From an uncultured Burkholderiales bacterium (GTDB lineage: Bacteria > Pseudomonadota > Gammaproteobacteria > Burkholderiales > Burkholderiaceae_C): a stretch of DNA of 64,000 bases. The first letter of the stretch is position 1, and the number at the start of each line of letters is the position of its first letter. Positions 35,831 to 44,529 of this stretch are shown piece by piece. The notes under the pieces were generated by a model. The model had not been told where the DNA came from and searched no databases. It worked only from the letters and a program-made list of their open reading frames with translations. Both the position numbers and the translations under genes were made by a program. Location: the NCBI GenBank assembly GCA_903830725.1, contig CAIKVH010000070.1, forward strand, positions 1 to 64,000. Reading direction: 5' to 3'.

Positions 35831-36922
35831 ATGAGCAACCTGGATTGGCAAACATCAGACGGTGTGACCTTAAAGTCATTGCGTCAATCGGCCGGTATAG
35901 GCCTCTCGGTGTTGGCCAAAAAGGCCTCGTTGTCCGTTGAGCAACTCAAACAGTTAGAGGACGGGGGGAGTAGCCTCTTTTATACCGAGGCGATAAAGTT
36001 GCGAGCAGGCGAGAGAGTGCTCTCTATCTTGGGTTTTCGGTTTACCGAGCCCCAAGCAACGCCGCTAGTTCAGGGCAACCCTGCTAACAGAATTATTCCG
36101 GTCAAGTCACAAACTCCTACTCTCTTGGGGTATGTTTTTTTGGCAAAGGATGTTTTGTCGAAGAAGTTCGTAACTGTATTTGGACGCATCACCCTCTTCA
36201 CAGAGTTGCGTAAAGGTTTTGCGCTTGGACAATCAGCATCCATGACTTCACTGTGGCATTCGAGCACTCTTTGGGTTGTAACGGGAACTTTAGCCAGTAT
36301 GTTGTTGTGCTATGACTTGTATTTGCAAGTTGTGCAAAGGGGTTGGAGTTTGGGGGTGTTAACGACGCTGGTCCAAAGCGGGGGAACTAAAGCGCTACCC
36401 ACCCCGTCAAATGAGGGCTCAGTTACTTCGTTAACTATTGATGCCTCCGTCCAAGTTGACAAAGCCTCTAGCGCTAATGCTAATGCTCAGGGAACCAAAG
36501 GAGCTTCAGTCTCGGGTGAGAGATCTGACTTAAGACCCGACGTGGGCTCTAGCTCCTCCACTGAAACCCCAGCCAATGCCAACAGCAATACCCCAACCTG
36601 TCATTGGCAGTCGGACTCGCCCAGTTTGTCTGTGCTTCATCCAAGCAAGCTTGGTAACTTTGTTCATATCACTGCCGTTACTGCGACTCATCTTTGTATT
36701 ATGGATTCCCACGACAAGGTGTCTGTATTGTCCCTAGTTGCTGGATCATCCCAAAGCTTTTACGGCGTCGCGCCATTTAAAATTTATAGTGAGAATTTAA
36801 AGCAACTGAGATTTTATTTTCAGGGCTACGGTGTATATATGCCTCCAGAAGTTGGATTTCAGTTTACGCTTACCGAACTCCCCCTCACCAAAGCGGCCAG
36901 CGTGGCACAAACTGCTAATTAA
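35831..36922 (+). CDS. RodZ-like membrane protein (cytoskeleton protein RodZ family)
   Basis: A 363-residue protein with the RodZ layout: a cytoplasmic helix-turn-helix domain (residues 12-75, LKSLRQSAGIGLSVLAKKA), one membrane segment at about 146-162, a low-complexity periplasmic linker rich in Ser, Ala, Asn and Thr (about 190-258), and a C-terminal DUF4115-like beta domain (VHITAVTATHLCIMDS, SLVAGSSQSFYGVAPFKIY). RodZ anchors MreB filaments for rod shape. The segment between the helix-turn-helix and the membrane helix is longer than in E. coli. ispG and hisS, frequent neighbours in related bacteria, are not here. Confidence 0.75.
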   Translation: MSNLDWQTSDGVTLKSLRQSAGIGLSVLAKKASLSVEQLKQLEDGGSSLFYTEAIKLRAGERVLSILGFRFTEPQATPLVQGNPANRIIPVKSQTPTLLGYVFLAKDVLSKKFVTVFGRITLFTELRKGFALGQSASMTSLWHSSTLWVVTGTLASMLLCYDLYLQVVQRGWSLGVLTTLVQSGGTKALPTPSNEGSVTSLTIDASVQVDKASSANANAQGTKGASVSGERSDLRPDVGSSSSTETPANANSNTPTCHWQSDSPSLSVLHPSKLGNFVHITAVTATHLCIMDSHDKVSVLSLVAGSSQSFYGVAPFKIYSENLKQLRFYFQGYGVYMPPEVGFQFTLTELPLTKAASVAQTAN

Positions 36923-37009
36923 AAAAAGTACAACTGTAAGAAGTTAATTTCACCCTGCCTCAAGGTCTTGGGCAGTAATGCTAATTCTGCACTCCTTATA
37001 ATCAAGTCC

Positions 37010-37822
37010 ATGCACCCAGACCCAGATCTAAAGCCAGGGGCTTTAGAGATCATTCAATCCAAGGACAATCCTTTGCTGAAAAGGATTAGAGGAATTACTG
37101 CTCATTCACGCGCCTCCAAAAACGCGAACGAGTTATGGCTCGAGGGTCGGCATTTGTGCAGTGCTGCATTTGATAAAGGAGTACAAATCGAGCATTTGGT
37201 ATGCACGCAGACCGCGCATGCAGATTTGTTATTTAGCGCTCCAAATTGGCTCAACAAGGCCGTCCGTGTGAGTGTGATTCACGATAGTCTTTTTAAGCTT
37301 ATGAGTCCTTTGCCTTCTCCCGCAGGAGTGGGATTCTTGGTTCAAACACCGCCAGCTCAAATCGTAGCACCCATGTTGCCTAGTGTGGTTTTGGACCGAG
37401 TCCAAGACGCGGGTAATGTGGGATCTATTTTGCGCAGTGCTGCTGCATTTGGATATAAACAGATTATTGCGCTTCAAGGAACTGCAGGACTTTGGTCAGA
37501 TAAGGTTTTGCGGGCAGGTATGGGGGCGCACTTTAGTTTGCAACTGATTGAATCGGCAACGCTCAGGGATGTTGAGTTACTTCAAATCCCATTGTTATGT
37601 ACCAGCTCACATGAGGGATCTTTTTTACACGAGTTGCAACTCGCACACCAAATCCCGTCTCCTTGTGCTTGGGTCTTTGGTCATGAGGGTCAGGGCGTTC
37701 GCCCTGAGCTTTTGGAGTTGGCTACGCACAAGGTGAGGATAGCCCAGCCCTCGGGGGAGGAGTCGCTCAATGTGGCGGCAGCAACTGCAATATGTTTATA
37801 TGCAGGTATTTCGCAGCACTAA
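37010..37822 (+). CDS. SpoU/TrmH-family RNA 2'-O-methyltransferase
   Basis: A 270-residue SPOUT methyltransferase. The N-terminal substrate-binding domain (QSKDNPLLKRIRGITAH, ELWLEGRHLC) precedes the knot with motif 1 LDRVQDAGNVGSILRSAAAFG, motif 2 WVFGHEGQGVRPELLE and motif 3 IAQPSGEESLNVAAATAICLY. These give a site for S-adenosylmethionine and the catalytic Arg/Asn. The target nucleotide, probably in 23S rRNA, cannot be told from sequence. The ATG at 37010 is preferred; an upstream TTG (36968) would add 14 atypical residues. Confidence 0.88.
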   Translation: MHPDPDLKPGALEIIQSKDNPLLKRIRGITAHSRASKNANELWLEGRHLCSAAFDKGVQIEHLVCTQTAHADLLFSAPNWLNKAVRVSVIHDSLFKLMSPLPSPAGVGFLVQTPPAQIVAPMLPSVVLDRVQDAGNVGSILRSAAAFGYKQIIALQGTAGLWSDKVLRAGMGAHFSLQLIESATLRDVELLQIPLLCTSSHEGSFLHELQLAHQIPSPCAWVFGHEGQGVRPELLELATHKVRIAQPSGEESLNVAAATAICLYAGISQH

Positions 37823-37840
37823 GCTTAATTTCTCTTTAAC

Positions 37841-38107
37841 TTAGCGCGAATCTGGCAACTCGATTTTCACCTCTAAGACTTCTAAATTGTCTTGGCGTTC
37901 AAGATTAACTCTAATGTCCTCTGCGTTTATTTTTACGTATTTGCTCAGCACCGCAATCAAATCGCGTTGAAGTTCGGGAAGGTAATCCGGTTCTGCTGCA
38001 TTACGCCCTGAGCGCTCGTGGGCCAAGATAATTTGCAGACGCTCTTTTGCAACGTTCGCTGATTTCTTTTTCTCACCCAGCAAAAAAGACAAGATGGACA
38101 TGCTCAT
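37841..38107 (-). CDS. minE: cell division topological specificity factor MinE
   Basis: Stimulates MinD ATPase and drives Min oscillation. The 88-residue protein has the membrane-targeting N-terminus [18 protein letters not shown], the MinD-contact helix [15 protein letters not shown] and a beta-rich dimer domain. Its start overlaps the minD stop by four bases (ATGA). Confidence 0.97.
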   Translation of the reverse strand: MSMSILSFLLGEKKKSANVAKERLQIILAHERSGRNAAEPDYLPELQRDLIAVLSKYVKINAEDIRVNLERQDNLEVLEVKIELPDSR

Positions 38108-38919
38108 TTCCTTCCAAACAGGCGCTGAATGAATCCCAACTTCTCGACATCGATAAACCGCAGTGGCTTTTCCTCGCCTAAGAAGCGGTCTACAACATCA
38201 AGGTAGGCCTCAGAGACCTCTGTTTGATCAAGGTGAACTGCCGGGACGCCTTGGTTTGATGCCTGTAAAACATTCTCGGACTCAGGGATCACGCCAATCA
38301 AAGGAATGCGAAGAATATCTTGAATATCTTCAATGGATAACATCTGCCCTTCCTCTACTCTGGAGGGGTTGTAGCGGGTGATGAGTAGGTGCTCCTTAAT
38401 GGGCTCAGAACCGTTGATTGCTCGCAGTGTTCTGCTGCTCAGCATACCCAAAATACGGTCCGAGTCACGTACCGAGGAAACTTCTGGATTTGTAACCACG
38501 ATCGCTTCGTCTGCAAAGTGCATTGCCATCAGCGCGCCGGTTTCGATTCCAGCAGGAGAGTCACAGATGATGAATTCGAAGTCCATGGAGGCGAGTTCGC
38601 GCAAAATGCGCTCTACACCCTCTTGCGTGAGTGCCTCTTTATCCCGAGTTTGGGAGGCGGCGAGGACGAAAAGATTATCTGTGTGCTTATCTTTAATAAG
38701 CGCTTGGTTTAAGGTCGCCTCCTGGTTGATAACGTTGACAAAGTCGTAAACAACCCTGCGCTCACATCCCATAATTAAATCTAAGTTGCGCAGGCCCACA
38801 TCAAAATCAATGACAACCGTTTTATGTCCACGAAGGGCAAGTCCAGAAGCAAAACTAGCGCTGGTTGTTGTTTTCCCTACGCCTCCCTTACCGGAGGTTA
38901 CTACAACAATTTTTGTCAT
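38104..38919 (-). CDS. minD: septum site-determining ATPase MinD
   Basis: Membrane-binding ATPase that recruits MinC to the poles. The 271-residue protein has the deviant Walker [13 protein letters not shown] (K11, K16), switch region [26 protein letters not shown], and the C-terminal amphipathic membrane helix [11 protein letters not shown]. It lies between minC and minE in one operon. Confidence 0.98.
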   Translation of the reverse strand: MTKIVVVTSGKGGVGKTTTSASFASGLALRGHKTVVIDFDVGLRNLDLIMGCERRVVYDFVNVINQEATLNQALIKDKHTDNLFVLAASQTRDKEALTQEGVERILRELASMDFEFIICDSPAGIETGALMAMHFADEAIVVTNPEVSSVRDSDRILGMLSSRTLRAINGSEPIKEHLLITRYNPSRVEEGQMLSIEDIQDILRIPLIGVIPESENVLQASNQGVPAVHLDQTEVSEAYLDVVDRFLGEEKPLRFIDVEKLGFIQRLFGRK

Positions 38920-38960
38920 GGATTAAAGTCCTTTTAGAAATAAAAAATTACAAATAGAGT

Positions 38961-39821
38961 TTACTTTGGCTGCATCACCAATTTATCGTCAATGAGTCGA
39001 ATTTGAGCTGATCTGCCAGCGACTTCTTTGGGGATTGGGGTATCGCTGGTTCTGTATATACCTGCAATCGAGATCAGCTCAGCCTCTAAACAAGAGGTGT
39101 AAATTCGTGCTTCCTTATTGCCCTTGGCGCCCGCAATGGCTTTGCCACGAAGCGGTGCGTAGACATGGATGTGACCATCCGCCATTATCTCAGCCCCAGG
39201 GTTGACCATCGCCATAACAATTAAGTCTCTGCCTTTGGCATAAACGTGTTGTCCCGAGCGAAGCGGTTTGTCAATGATGAGGGCGCAACTTGTTGAAGTA
39301 ACTTCACCGGCACTGGAGTCCTCACCCACCTGCGCTGCTTTGCTTGTTGGTTCGGTGTTTGAAGTTGGGCCTTGCGCAGGGGGAGTTGTTGTTAGGTTGG
39401 AGGTAGATTCAGTTCCAGTTTCAGGATGAGGGGTAGTGGCATGATTTTCTGAACCAACCCCTCTCTTAGTCTCTGGCGGCATTTGCGATTGACTAATTAA
39501 AAAGAGACCCGCCAACTCCGCCCAAGCCTGATGGTTTGTATGATTAGACCGGATCGCAACAGGATTCATTTTGAATTTCTTCAGAATCTGACACAACTTG
39601 GTGAGTTCTGGAGAGCCCAAAGCTTTGTTATCTTGGAACTGGGTCAAATCGATCATGACGGGATCGTTGTCAAAGAAGTCGGGGTGCTTGGCAAAACGAG
39701 CTTCCAAGTCTTTTTCCACTATATTAATGTCATCTGAGCGGATGATGACGCTCTCCAAAGGTAGGAGGGCGCTTTTTATATCAAACGATGCGGGAGATTT
39801 TGAGACTTTAGTGGACGGCAT
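38961..39821 (-). CDS. minC: septum site-determining protein MinC
   Basis: Inhibits FtsZ polymerisation away from midcell. The 286-residue protein has the N-terminal FtsZ-binding domain (SFDIKSALLPLESVIIRSDD, ARFAKHPDFFDNDPVMIDL) and the C-terminal MinD-binding beta-helix (PLRSGQHVYAKGRDLIVMAMVNPGAEIMADG, given here in two parts: PLRSGQHVYAKGRDLIV and NPGAEIMADG). Between them is an unusually long linker of about 65 residues rich in Thr, Pro, Ser and Glu. First gene of minCDE, 41 bp upstream of minD. Confidence 0.96.
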   Translation of the reverse strand: MPSTKVSKSPASFDIKSALLPLESVIIRSDDINIVEKDLEARFAKHPDFFDNDPVMIDLTQFQDNKALGSPELTKLCQILKKFKMNPVAIRSNHTNHQAWAELAGLFLISQSQMPPETKRGVGSENHATTPHPETGTESTSNLTTTPPAQGPTSNTEPTSKAAQVGEDSSAGEVTSTSCALIIDKPLRSGQHVYAKGRDLIVMAMVNPGAEIMADGHIHVYAPLRGKAIAGAKGNKEARIYTSCLEAELISIAGIYRTSDTPIPKEVAGRSAQIRLIDDKLVMQPK

Positions 39822-40100
39822 TATTGGTTTAGATTCGCTAGGTTCAAATGGGCTTGAACGTTAGACGTCAATGCATTTGGAATGGCAAGCAATTTTCTCA
39901 GAGTTAGAGGCATATTTTGATAAAAATTAAGTTTTTTTTCAAAATTAGGACATTTATTGCTGCATTTCTTTTTTAACTCTGTTTGTTTGGTAAAAATGTT
40001 GTCCCATAAGTAGTGTGCCCTTTTAGGTTAGTCACGGCGAAGGTATTTAGAATCAGTTATTGACCCACTCAACATCGACTTGAATTAATTTTGTCACTTT

Positions 40101-40943
40101 ATGACTCGTGCACTGATCATTTTTTATTTTCTGATTTTATTTGGTACCTTAATGGTTACCTCTAAAACGGTTCAGGGTCCTTGGCTTTTTTTATTTCGAG
40201 CATTTTTTCCTAATTGGAAGTTTTACCATTCCCTTGGCTGGCAACCGCAGTTGTATGTTCGCATTCGCTACCCTGGGCGCTCAGAAATTAGTGGGAACCA
40301 CAGTACCGCAGCGTTTGCTAACCCGTCTCCTAGTCCGTGGACAGAGAGTCGCTTGATTTACCCCCGTGCTAAACGAAATTTATTAAATCTCTTTCATAAT
40401 CCAACTATCAATATTGCCCTTGCGCATCAAAATTTGGTGGAGCACTTGGCGAACGATTTGCAGGCGATGGGTGAGCAAGAGGATCCTAAGAACCTGGTTA
40501 GCTACAAATTGGTAAACAGATTTGTACGAAGCAGTATCTATGATTTCATTAGCGGTGCGCATCAGGCGCAGCCCGCAACAGATTTTAAATTACCTCATCC
40601 CGCCCAGACCCGAGCTGAGAATCAACCAAAACCGAACCCAGATTCCTACCCGGATTCCTTCCCGGATTCCAGTGTAGATTGGTTTGACTTAGTTGGTGAG
40701 CGTTCAATAGAGTATCAATTCGAAATTCGGCTGAAACTCAACAGTCCAGAAATCAAATCGCGAATCCAACTAGAACGTGACAACGAGTTGGCCGAGAACC
40801 CAAATAAAAATGAACGCGAACAATCAGCCCAGGCAAGAGAGATCGACGAAATTCACGTCCTCATGATTTCACCCATATTAAAACTTCTTAGGGATGAGGG
40901 CGCGCGTCCTCAAGTATTGCTTAGCCCTGGGAGCCAGTCATGA
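40101..40943 (+). CDS. uncharacterised membrane-anchored protein, partner of the HTTM-like gene
   Basis: I do not recognise this 280-residue protein. It begins with a hydrophobic segment (residues 5-21, IIFYFLILFGTLMVTS) that is more likely an anchor than a cleaved signal. A basic and aromatic region follows (FRAFFPNWKFYHSLGWQPQLYVRIRY given as FRAFFPNWKFYHSLGW and QLYVRIRY), then a charged, Pro/Asp-rich variable part including a three-fold PDSxPDSxPDSx repeat at about 40638-40673. It overlaps the next gene by ATGA. By analogy with other small partners of HTTM proteins it may be a co-factor of that membrane enzyme, but this is inference. Confidence 0.6.
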   Translation: MTRALIIFYFLILFGTLMVTSKTVQGPWLFLFRAFFPNWKFYHSLGWQPQLYVRIRYPGRSEISGNHSTAAFANPSPSPWTESRLIYPRAKRNLLNLFHNPTINIALAHQNLVEHLANDLQAMGEQEDPKNLVSYKLVNRFVRSSIYDFISGAHQAQPATDFKLPHPAQTRAENQPKPNPDSYPDSFPDSSVDWFDLVGERSIEYQFEIRLKLNSPEIKSRIQLERDNELAENPNKNEREQSAQAREIDEIHVLMISPILKLLRDEGARPQVLLSPGSQS

Positions 40944-41734
40944 ACCTCACCCTTGCAGCGCGTTGGGTAGAGATACTATTTTCTATTAGCCTTTTGATTC
41001 AAACTCTTGAATACCTTAAATTGCTATCGTTCACCGCAGAGGAGGGCATCTGGTCTTGGAAAATTCAGCGCTCTGACATCCCTAAAACGCAAAACGCGGT
41101 GCGCCAACTTCTGGATTTCTTGTTAAATCAAAAGGGATACAAAATCATTTTACTTTTGCGCCTTATTGCTGCTCTCAGTCTATGCGTAATAGGTGTATGC
41201 ATATGGAGCGCTTGGTTTTTGCTCATCTCCAACTTACTGCTGCTCGTGCGTTGGCGAGGAGCATTTAACGGGGGGAGTGATTTTATGACCCTGGTACTCA
41301 CCTGTGGGTTAGTGTTGGGTCAAACCTGTGCCCCATTTTCTGGGGAAGCAATGGGATGGGTCGTCACCCTTTGGTACATCAGTATTCATTCAATCACTTC
41401 TTATTTCATGTCCGGCTGGGTGAAATTGATCAGCAAAGAATGGATCTCGGGCGTCTGTATGCCCATTTTTTTGAGTACAGGGGTTTATGGGCCTCTCAAA
41501 ACTGGCAGTGTTTTAGGCAAAAGACCCGTAGCCGTGATCTGCAGTTGGGCCTTCATTTTGTGGGAGGCGCTAATGCCCCTGTCCCTGATTGACACCCAAC
41601 TGGCCTGGGTGTTTTGTTCCATTGCCCTGGTCTTTCACTTTTTGGTCTTTATGTTTTTTGGACTAAACCGTTTTTTCTGGGCTTGGGCCGCAAGTTTGCC
41701 CGCCATTTTGTACTGCTCAACCTGGGTTTGGTAG
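40940..41734 (+). CDS. HTTM-like (vitamin K-dependent gamma-carboxylase-like) membrane protein
   Basis: A 264-residue integral membrane protein with about seven hydrophobic segments. Motifs resembling the HTTM/VKGC-like domain are visible: LVRWRGAFNGGSDFMTLVL, FMSGWVKLISKEW (a conserved Lys-Trp region) and FFGLNRFFWAWAASLPA. Relatives include SdpB-type and gamma-carboxylase-type proteins, mostly without known function in bacteria. The start codon overlaps the stop of the upstream partner. Assignment is by motif resemblance only. Confidence 0.6.
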   Translation: MNLTLAARWVEILFSISLLIQTLEYLKLLSFTAEEGIWSWKIQRSDIPKTQNAVRQLLDFLLNQKGYKIILLLRLIAALSLCVIGVCIWSAWFLLISNLLLLVRWRGAFNGGSDFMTLVLTCGLVLGQTCAPFSGEAMGWVVTLWYISIHSITSYFMSGWVKLISKEWISGVCMPIFLSTGVYGPLKTGSVLGKRPVAVICSWAFILWEALMPLSLIDTQLAWVFCSIALVFHFLVFMFFGLNRFFWAWAASLPAILYCSTWVW

Positions 41735-41840
41735 CCAAAGAAGATTTGATTTTTGGGTTGTTTAATTGTGAAAACCCTCTATTTATGAATTAAAAAGTAC
41801 TATTTTATTCATATATTTTATGAATTCAGTGAATTTTTCA

Positions 41841-41868
41841 TTGTTAATTTTGGGGGATTGCATAGAAT
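41841..41868 (+). promoter_or_regulatory. sigma-70 promoter of the M23 peptidase-bactofilin operon
   Basis: TTGTTA (41841-41846) and TAGAAT (41863-41868) are 16 bp apart. Transcription would begin near 41875, directly at the left arm of the hairpin at 41876-41902. Confidence 0.55.
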
Positions 41869-41875
41869 AGACACC

Positions 41876-41902
41876 CCGCCCAAAGACTTTAATTTTGGGC
41901 GG
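41876..41902 (+). promoter_or_regulatory. hairpin at the predicted 5' end of the M23-bactofilin mRNA
   Basis: CCGCCCAAA (41876-41884) and TTTGGGCGG (41894-41902) pair perfectly over 9 bp around a 9-nt loop. No T-run follows on either strand, so termination is unlikely. Placed at the start of the transcript, it could protect the mRNA from RNase E-type decay. Confidence 0.6.
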
Positions 41903-41975
41903 TTCGACTTATGTGCGGGCTCAAACACTGGGGCCGCCCAATGGCTTAAATTTTGTAGATTAGAGATTTTTTCAA

Positions 41976-42911
41976 ATGCAGTTGATGTGGCTATCAGGAC
42001 CTACGGGCTCTGTAAAAACAATTTCAATAACCTTGCGTACAGTCTTGGCAGGCATTACCGTGGCTGCTTTTTCCTTGTTGATGCTTGGATTCTTGTTACA
42101 TTTCGTGGGGTTCAAAATAGCGGTTGAATACAACCCAGAGCTGGCCCGAAGCATGGGCGGGGTCACAACGGAGGCCGAGCAAAAGCGCATGGAGGCCATT
42201 TACCGGGAGGAACTGGACAAGATGCGAGATTCCTTGCAAGCTAATGTGAGCGAGATCAAGCAACTAGAGGCTTTGAAAAATCACTTCATGGAGATAGCCA
42301 CTCCCACCAATCTCAGAGATAAATGGTCGCACAACAAAGACGACAGTAGAGGTGGCCCTTTCATCCCGCCGCGAATCTTGAGTACCTTTATTAGGTTGCC
42401 CCTTGGGCAGGAGTTTGACAAGACGCTAATTGATATCAATCAAACCCAAGCCGCTCTTAAAGATATACACGCGAGATGGGATCAACAAATTGAATGGCTC
42501 GCCACCCTGCCAACTGGCGTCCCTGTGCGCGGAGATTTTCGGATAACAAGTGGCTTTGGTATTCGCAATGACCCCTTTACTGGTTCCCTCGCTATGCACG
42601 AGGGACTTGATTTTGCTGCCAACGTCGGAGCCCCAATCGTCTCAACTGGTCCTGGATCAGTAGTTCGTTCCTCATGGGACGCAAGTTACGGGAACGTTGT
42701 TGAAGTCTCTCATGCAGAGGGTTTTGTAACTCGCTATGCTCATCTTTCTAAGCGTCTTGTGGCCGAGGGGGACAAGGTAGAAAGAGGCGATCTCATCGGA
42801 GAGCTCGGCACTACTGGACGCTCCACGGGACCCCATTTGCACTATGAGGTTTTCAGGAAAGATCATGTACTGAATCCTGTCCAAGTTTTGCCTTTCGGAC
42901 CATCAGTTTAA
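41976..42911 (+). CDS. M23-family peptidoglycan endopeptidase, membrane anchored
   Basis: A 311-residue protein with one N-terminal membrane segment (residues 22-47), a coiled-coil region (about 65-110) and a C-terminal LytM/M23 zinc peptidase domain starting near 185 (FRITSGFGIRNDPFTGS). Zinc and catalytic residues are intact: H208 and D212 in MHEGLDF, and H287/H289 in GPHLHYEVF. It probably cleaves peptide cross-links of the wall from the periplasmic side. It lies 40 bp upstream of the bactofilin gene, a pairing seen widely, where the bactofilin is thought to localise or control the peptidase. Confidence 0.92.
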   Translation: MQLMWLSGPTGSVKTISITLRTVLAGITVAAFSLLMLGFLLHFVGFKIAVEYNPELARSMGGVTTEAEQKRMEAIYREELDKMRDSLQANVSEIKQLEALKNHFMEIATPTNLRDKWSHNKDDSRGGPFIPPRILSTFIRLPLGQEFDKTLIDINQTQAALKDIHARWDQQIEWLATLPTGVPVRGDFRITSGFGIRNDPFTGSLAMHEGLDFAANVGAPIVSTGPGSVVRSSWDASYGNVVEVSHAEGFVTRYAHLSKRLVAEGDKVERGDLIGELGTTGRSTGPHLHYEVFRKDHVLNPVQVLPFGPSV

Positions 42912-42951
42912 TTTCGGTTGTTGGTGCAGTCCTTCTACTCTGGAGCTTAAT

Positions 42952-43395
42952 ATGTTTGAGAAACTTCGCGACAAAACGCTAACTACTACTCAAGAACGTT
43001 TTGATACGATTATTGGTAAGACCACTCAAATTTATGGCCGCCTTGTGCTACTGGATAGCGTTCGCATTGATGGCAAAGTTGTTGGAAACATTGAGACCAA
43101 TAAAGACAACAAAGTAACGGTTGCAATTGGCTCAAGCGGGGAAGTCTCAGGAGATATAACAGCCTACCGAGTGATGGTTGCTGGTAAGGTTGAGGGCAAC
43201 ATCTACGCAACCGAGCGCGTTGAGTTTCACAAAGAGTCCATTGTTCACGGTGACATCTCTTACGGCTCCATTGCGGTCGAGCATGGTGCCAAGTTGCTTG
43301 GCCTTGTGATTCAAAACCCAACGGGTAACCCCCCTACAGCCGCAAGCGATGCGAGCTCCGCTATCCGAAATGCTCAAAACGGCGTTTCAAACTAA
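42952..43395 (+). CDS. bactofilin
   Basis: A 147-residue polymer-forming cytoskeletal protein. The central beta-helix of about 100 residues (IYGRLVLLDSVRIDGKVVGN, VAIGSSGEVSGDITAYRVMV, VEGNIYATERVEFHKESIVHG) carries the regular Gly spacing of the family, with short polar ends. Filaments form at the membrane. Its operon partner is the M23 peptidase immediately upstream. Confidence 0.93.
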   Translation: MFEKLRDKTLTTTQERFDTIIGKTTQIYGRLVLLDSVRIDGKVVGNIETNKDNKVTVAIGSSGEVSGDITAYRVMVAGKVEGNIYATERVEFHKESIVHGDISYGSIAVEHGAKLLGLVIQNPTGNPPTAASDASSAIRNAQNGVSN

Positions 43396-43401
43396 ATACT
43401 G

Positions 43402-43421
43402 AACCCCGAGTAACCCCGAGC
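43402..43421. repeat. 10-bp tandem duplication AACCCCGAG(T/C)
   Basis: Two adjacent copies, AACCCCGAGT and AACCCCGAGC, lie 6 bp after the bactofilin stop. No function is evident. Confidence 0.7.
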
Positions 43422-43543
43422 TACTTAATTACCGCTCTACCAGGCGTTGCGTGCAATAGGGTAAACTTAAAATTTGTGGACTTCTATGCCAGTTTTTTTG
43501 CTGGTGTGAACAGCAACTTATTTTGATATTTTTAAGGTATTTC

Positions 43544-44428
43544 ATGCACTCACAATCTGTACACGAAACCCACTCCAGCCACCCAGAGCACACTAGTGCG
43601 TGGTATGACAGTATGTATAACAACCGGGCATTGGTGCCCGATTTTGCCGATCACTTTACGCGTTGGCAAAACCAGTCCCAACTAGCCCGCACCGAGAACC
43701 GAGCGATCTTGGACGTCGCTTACGGACGTGCTAACAAAGAAAGTCTAGACATCTTCCCCTCCGAAGTTCCTCATTCTCCTGTCGTTGTTTTTATCCACGG
43801 AGGTTATTGGCGTTCCCTAGACAAATCTGATCATTCCTTTGTGGCACCAACACTGACGAAGATGGGCTCTTGCGTGGTTGTCCCGAACTACGATTTATGC
43901 CCCAACGTCACTATCCCTCAAATTACGTTGCAGATGGTAAAGTGTTTGGCGTGGGTTTATAAAAATATTAAGCACTGGGGTGGCGATCCGCGCCAAATTC
44001 ATATCATTGGACATTCTGCTGGAGGCCATCTGGCTGCAATGTTAATGGCTTGCCACTGGGGGGATTACGACGGGGAACTGCCCGAGGATTTGGTCAAGAG
44101 TGCGCTGTCTATTTCTGGACTCTTTGATCTGTTGCCGTTGATCAAAACTCCTTTTTTGAGCGACTCTTTACGCCTAACACCTGAGGACGCTTTAAGCTGC
44201 AGTCCAGCGCTTATGCCTGCCCCCAAACTGGGTAAATTTTTGAGTGTCGCAGGTGCCCAAGAGAGTCAAGAATTCATCCGTCAAAATAGACTTATTCAAG
44301 AATCCTGGGGCGAGCACCGAGTGCCTATTTGCGAGGACTTGCCCGGGTTAAATCACTTTAGCGTGATGGGAGCCCTAGTAACTCCCCATCACAGGCTCTA
44401 TGAGTTGGCACAGTCAATGTTAGATTAA
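43544..44428 (+). CDS. alpha/beta hydrolase, arylformamidase/esterase-like
   Basis: A 294-residue hydrolase from ATG at 43544, preceded by AAGG at good spacing. The oxyanion-hole motif FIHGGYWRSLDKSDH and the nucleophile elbow IIGHSAGGHLAAMLM, with Ser in GHSAGG, resemble kynurenine formamidases and related carboxylesterases (HGGxW group). The third catalytic residue is likely His in GLNHFSVMG near the C-terminus. No kynureninase or tryptophan dioxygenase gene is near, so the substrate is open. Confidence 0.8.
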   Translation: MHSQSVHETHSSHPEHTSAWYDSMYNNRALVPDFADHFTRWQNQSQLARTENRAILDVAYGRANKESLDIFPSEVPHSPVVVFIHGGYWRSLDKSDHSFVAPTLTKMGSCVVVPNYDLCPNVTIPQITLQMVKCLAWVYKNIKHWGGDPRQIHIIGHSAGGHLAAMLMACHWGDYDGELPEDLVKSALSISGLFDLLPLIKTPFLSDSLRLTPEDALSCSPALMPAPKLGKFLSVAGAQESQEFIRQNRLIQESWGEHRVPICEDLPGLNHFSVMGALVTPHHRLYELAQSMLD

Positions 44429-44461
44429 CCGTCTAGAAATTTAGGCCTTGGTTTTGCGCCT

Positions 44462-44481
44462 CTGAGCATTGCTGAGCATTG
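44462..44481. repeat. 10-bp tandem duplication CTGAGCATTG
   Basis: Two exact adjacent copies in the gap between the hydrolase and phosphohexomutase genes. No function is evident. Confidence 0.7.
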
Positions 44482-44529
44482 ATTTATGAACGAGCTCAGC
44501 AATACAGTTGCATCGTTACAATGTGACCT

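Noticed and set aside
41876-41902. Hairpin read as a rho-independent terminator for the HTTM-like gene
   Set aside because: No T-run follows on either strand and a promoter-like sequence lies just upstream, so a 5' mRNA hairpin is the better reading.
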